Below, piece by piece: positions 25,359-28,460 of a DNA stretch of 28,460 nucleotides. The notes under the pieces were generated by a model. The model did not search any database. It was not told the origin of the DNA and saw nothing but the letters and a program-made list of their open reading frames with translations. The stretch lies in assembly GCA_041750795.1 (NCBI GenBank), contig JBGSYQ010000319.1, positions 1 to 28,460 of the forward strand, given 5' to 3'. Source of the DNA: JTS-RE94 sp041750795. GTDB lineage: Bacteria > Planctomycetota > Planctomycetia > Pirellulales > PALSA-1355. Numbering within the stretch: the stretch's first letter is position 1; each line of letters starts with the position of its first letter. The position numbers were made by a program, and so were the translations under genes.

Positions 25359-28300
25359 CTAAGGCATTTCTTTCGCCGGCTGGCCGTTGATCTGCACGTT
25401 GTCGACGTGAACCACGGGCTCGTCCGGCGAAGCCAGCGAATAGTAGGCGGTATCGAACAGCCACAGTCCTGGCTCGTAGACTTTGAACTTCCAGTCGAAT
25501 TTCATGTCGCCGTGGTCGATCTTGATGTGCCGTGGCACAGCGTGGCTCGGCGCCACCTCAACATAGTCGCCAAACGTCTCGGACCAGTCATCGGTCTTGT
25601 GCGAGATCGGACGCAGCAACGTCGCGTCGATCACCAGCTCGCCATGATGTGCCCGATTGTTGCTGAAATATCCGCGCCACCGATGCTCGATGCCGTTGCC
25701 GGCCTGCATCACGGTCGGCTTCGTCAGCGAGTACACCAGCCGAACCTTTTCCGCATCGACCTCGACCAGTTGAAACACAACCAGGCTGGGATCCTCGGCC
25801 ATCGCGGCCAACAGCGGCGAGTAAGTAATGCCGTGTACGAACCACAAGCCGTCGGTTTGCGGCTTGTCGACGCGAATCGTCTTCGGCTTGTCGTCGAGTT
25901 GATGAAACACATACTGATAGTTCTTCACCGCATCGACAGGCCGCCCGAACCAGTGGCGGTTGGCTTCGCCCAGCTTGCGTAGGATTTCGCGGCCTTGCTC
26001 CTGTTGAGCCGCTGGCAAAGGCGCCAGCCACAGCGGATCATCCGTCTGCACGTCGGCCGTCACATCGCGCTGCGGCCTTCTGAGGCGGACTCTGCCTCGA
26101 TCGACGAACGCGTCGCTGGGCGTGACAACCCGCACGATCCGCAACAGATCCAAGCCCGTGGCCGGATGCTTTTCATGCTTCACTTGCACGCGGTAGTCGC
26201 CCGGCTCTCGGAGCACGAATGTAGGCGTGCGCAATCCGTGAGTTTCATCCCATTGCAGCGAGACGAACCACGGCCGATTGAGCGGTACGTTGTCCACGTG
26301 AAATTCGCCCGCGTCATTCAGCGTGCCAAACGCCAGTTCGTCCGCCAGTGGCGGCAGCTCGTTGCCCATCAGCCAGATGTGGTTGCCGCGCACCGGTTCA
26401 TCGCGCTCGTCGACCACTTCGATGTCAATGCTGGCGGCCAGAGCCAGCGTGAAATCGAGCGATTGTGGCATGCGAGGCAAGATCACGCGCGGAAAGCCCT
26501 TCCACAGTGCGCGCAGCACGTTCGGCTCCGGCTGATGCATGGCCATCGTCATGCCGCCTTGCCGATTGAGATTGATTTCACAGAGGCCCGGCTTCGACGC
26601 GGCAATCACCGCCGCACGCGGCAGGTGCTCTTCGGTCCGCCCGTATCCGGGGCCGAAGTGCAACGTGTAGCGACCCTCGGCGTCGGTCGTGGTGCGGCCG
26701 GTCGGCGGCAGCCAACCGATGTCCTGGCGTGCTTCAACAGTGGCGCCCTCGATCGGCCGTCCTTCCGAATCACGCACCACGCCGGTGGCGATGAACGGCC
26801 AGCGGCGTTCGGTTTCTTCTTGCGTGCGAGCCTGGGCGGTGAGCTTCAATTCGATCTCTTGAGGCCGCTCGGCCGACATTTGCACCGGTTCGGCTACCTC
26901 GACGAACGGGTAGTCCATTTGACCCGGTTCGTTGGCGCCCCGCTCTCCGGAAAGCCGATAGCGGCCCGGGGGAAGGTGCTTGAACGTCGCCGATGTCTCG
27001 GTGGGCGGCACGCTGCTATAAGACAATGGCGGTAGTCGATCGTCGTCGGACCGCAGCACAAACCGAACTCCAACGACCGGATCGCCACTCTCCGCGTCCA
27101 CCGCGTGAATGGTCGCTGTTGCGCCCGGCTGCAATCTGAGCGTGATGCTCGTATCGCGATGGTTGCCGTCGAGCGTTACAGGCTCACCAAAGGCGTGGCC
27201 GAGGACGTGCGAAAAGTCGGTTAGCGCAACACAGCGGTAAGTACCCGGCGCCAGCCCCGTGGCCCTCGAACGATTACCCGGGTCGCCGGCGACGTGGCGC
27301 CATCGCTTGCCGGTCGAGGCGTCCGACCAGTCGCTCGGTTCGGGCGGCTCATCGGCGCCCAATGTGCGATAGAAAGTCACGTGGCCGTCCTGCAGCGCCT
27401 CGCCGTCGACGTCCAACAGCGTCACCGCAAGCGACAATTCGCCGGCCGGCGTTTGCGGCGCTTTTGGCGGCTCGGCCACCGCCGCCCTCGACGGGGTTGC
27501 CGGTGGTTGTTCGGCCGTGGCGCGAACCAGCGACACGCTCGAAGCGCAAGCCGCCGCCAGCGCCACGCCAGCCAACATCGTCCGCCGCGGCAAGTGAGGC
27601 AAATCACAACGAGCATTGCCGGCGCTACGGTCGATGGCCGCCAGCCGATGCGCCAAATGGCTCGACCGCACGACGGCCATCGCCAGGCCCAGCGATCGCC
27701 TGCGCGTCAGTCGGCTGGCCATCTCGAGCAGCGTTTCGCTGTAGCTTTGTCGATCTCCCAGGCAATGGATGGCAAAATCGTCGCACGCTCGTTCGCGCGC
27801 CAAAGTCAGCCGCCGATGGGCCAGCCACACCAGCGGGTGAAACCACCAAGCGGCCTCGACCACTCGTTCGATCCACTGCCACGTGCAGTCGCGTCGCGCC
27901 ACGTGAGCCAACTCGTGGACCAGAATCGCGTCGATCGTGGCACGATTCACAGTCGACCCCAATTCAGTGGGCAGCACGACCGCCGGACGCAATGCCCCCA
28001 ACGCTACCGGCACTCTGATCGCGTCACTGGCCAATAGTGCAACCGGCCGCGACAGGCCCGCCAACGGTTGCCAGTGTGCCAGCCGTCGGAGCCAGGCGTC
28101 GGACCTAACGATCGCCGCGCCCCGCCGCAACTGTTTCACGGCCCGCCAACTGCCGGCCAGGCGAACAACGCTCAGCGTCACGCCCAGCGCATAGGCAGCC
28201 CCCACAAGCTGCCACAATGCTGGCCGCCAGGGCGCAGCGTTCGGCGGCACAGAGGCCATCGGTTGGAAACGAGTCGGAGCTGCGCTTGACGACGCGTTTC

Positions 28301-28460
28301 CACCTGAAGCATCGTCCGGCACAGGCCGCTGACGGCCCTCCGTCGCGAGAGTGGGCTCGACGGCGCGGCTCTCGTGTTGCCGTGTTGCCGCAATGCCGGA
28401 CCCCGCTAACGGCGTCTCGCGCAGCCGCGGCAGCAGCGGCAACTCCAAGCGAGGCGCCAA
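25359..28460 (-). CDS. M56 (BlaR1-type) membrane peptidase with carboxypeptidase-regulatory-like repeats, N-terminus cut by window edge
   Basis: The frame runs from the right edge to TAG 25359-25361, at least 1030 residues. After a membrane helix (LWQLVGAAYALGVTLSVVRLA) comes the M56 zinc peptidase domain: VHELAHVARRD (HEXXH, at 27917-27903) and RERACDDFA, the usual third-ligand region. A further helix (AGVALAAACASSVSLVRA) is followed by a long extracytoplasmic part: several beta-sandwich modules of the carboxypeptidase-regulatory type, clearest at GVVRDSEGRPIEGATVEARQ, and others near LLDVDGEALQDGHVTF and VVDERDEPVRG, then a C-terminal domain with NYQYVFHQLDDKPKTI. In BlaR1/MecR1 the sensor domain activates the peptidase, which cleaves a BlaI-type repressor; a partner gene would be expected beyond the right edge. 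The start is outside the window. Confidence 0.9.
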   Translation of the reverse strand: MAPRLELPLLPRLRETPLAGSGIAATRQHESRAVEPTLATEGRQRPVPDDASGGNASSSAAPTRFQPMASVPPNAAPWRPALWQLVGAAYALGVTLSVVRLAGSWRAVKQLRRGAAIVRSDAWLRRLAHWQPLAGLSRPVALLASDAIRVPVALGALRPAVVLPTELGSTVNRATIDAILVHELAHVARRDCTWQWIERVVEAAWWFHPLVWLAHRRLTLARERACDDFAIHCLGDRQSYSETLLEMASRLTRRRSLGLAMAVVRSSHLAHRLAAIDRSAGNARCDLPHLPRRTMLAGVALAAACASSVSLVRATAEQPPATPSRAAVAEPPKAPQTPAGELSLAVTLLDVDGEALQDGHVTFYRTLGADEPPEPSDWSDASTGKRWRHVAGDPGNRSRATGLAPGTYRCVALTDFSHVLGHAFGEPVTLDGNHRDTSITLRLQPGATATIHAVDAESGDPVVGVRFVLRSDDDRLPPLSYSSVPPTETSATFKHLPPGRYRLSGERGANEPGQMDYPFVEVAEPVQMSAERPQEIELKLTAQARTQEETERRWPFIATGVVRDSEGRPIEGATVEARQDIGWLPPTGRTTTDAEGRYTLHFGPGYGRTEEHLPRAAVIAASKPGLCEINLNRQGGMTMAMHQPEPNVLRALWKGFPRVILPRMPQSLDFTLALAASIDIEVVDERDEPVRGNHIWLMGNELPPLADELAFGTLNDAGEFHVDNVPLNRPWFVSLQWDETHGLRTPTFVLREPGDYRVQVKHEKHPATGLDLLRIVRVVTPSDAFVDRGRVRLRRPQRDVTADVQTDDPLWLAPLPAAQQEQGREILRKLGEANRHWFGRPVDAVKNYQYVFHQLDDKPKTIRVDKPQTDGLWFVHGITYSPLLAAMAEDPSLVVFQLVEVDAEKVRLVYSLTKPTVMQAGNGIEHRWRGYFSNNRAHHGELVIDATLLRPISHKTDDWSETFGDYVEVAPSHAVPRHIKIDHGDMKFDWKFKVYEPGLWLFDTAYYSLASPDEPVVHVDNVQINGQPAKEMP

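Overview
The window looks like a piece of a planctomycete chromosome, most likely of the Pirellulales type. It is GC-rich and carries several protein types typical of that phylum: an H-X9-DG (DUF1559) pseudopilin, two PEP-CTERM surface proteins, a DUF1080 protein with GH172-like domains, and a very large M56 (BlaR1-type) membrane protein. This assignment rests on gene content only; no rRNA or tRNA gene was seen.

Left part (1-5614): a secreted HEXXH metalloprotease running off the left edge; an orphan lipoprotein of the iron-binding periplasmic protein type; a DEAD-box RNA helicase; a tiny Lys/Ala-rich histone-H1-like protein with a clear intrinsic terminator; and a class I aminotransferase of the aspartate type. 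From 5598 to about 6700 there is debris that looks like a decayed phage tail module (a tape-measure N-terminus and a frameshifted gene), with one intact small membrane-protein gene between the pieces on the opposite strand.

Centre (6968-14163, + strand): an alpha-glucan metabolism cluster of glgA (glycogen synthase), a GH57 amylopullulanase-like enzyme, a GalT/ADP-glucose-phosphorylase-like nucleotidyltransferase, and a second GH57 enzyme of the 4-alpha-glucanotransferase/alpha-amylase type. Its 3' end overlaps the convergent end of a methyltransferase-like gene that is translationally coupled to bioD (dethiobiotin synthetase). Only 15 bp from the bioD start, the divergent pair aguB-aguA begins, which would convert agmatine to putrescine.

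Right part (17891-28460, all on the - strand): a DUF1080/GH172-like secreted protein, a shikimate dehydrogenase with an unusual substrate motif, a SAM methyltransferase, two PEP-CTERM proteins, an H-X9-DG pseudopilin and a partial M56 protein. The most striking element lies at 25060-25260: a cobalamin (B12) riboswitch with a perfect 8-bp P1 stem, a good GTGCAAATCC-type core and B12 box, preceded by a near-consensus promoter (TTGACA-17-TACATT). It directly precedes the pseudopilin and the two PEP-CTERM genes. This suggests a B12-controlled cell-surface system, possibly for corrinoid capture, with no known B12 gene in the window. That is the lead candidate for something not yet described.
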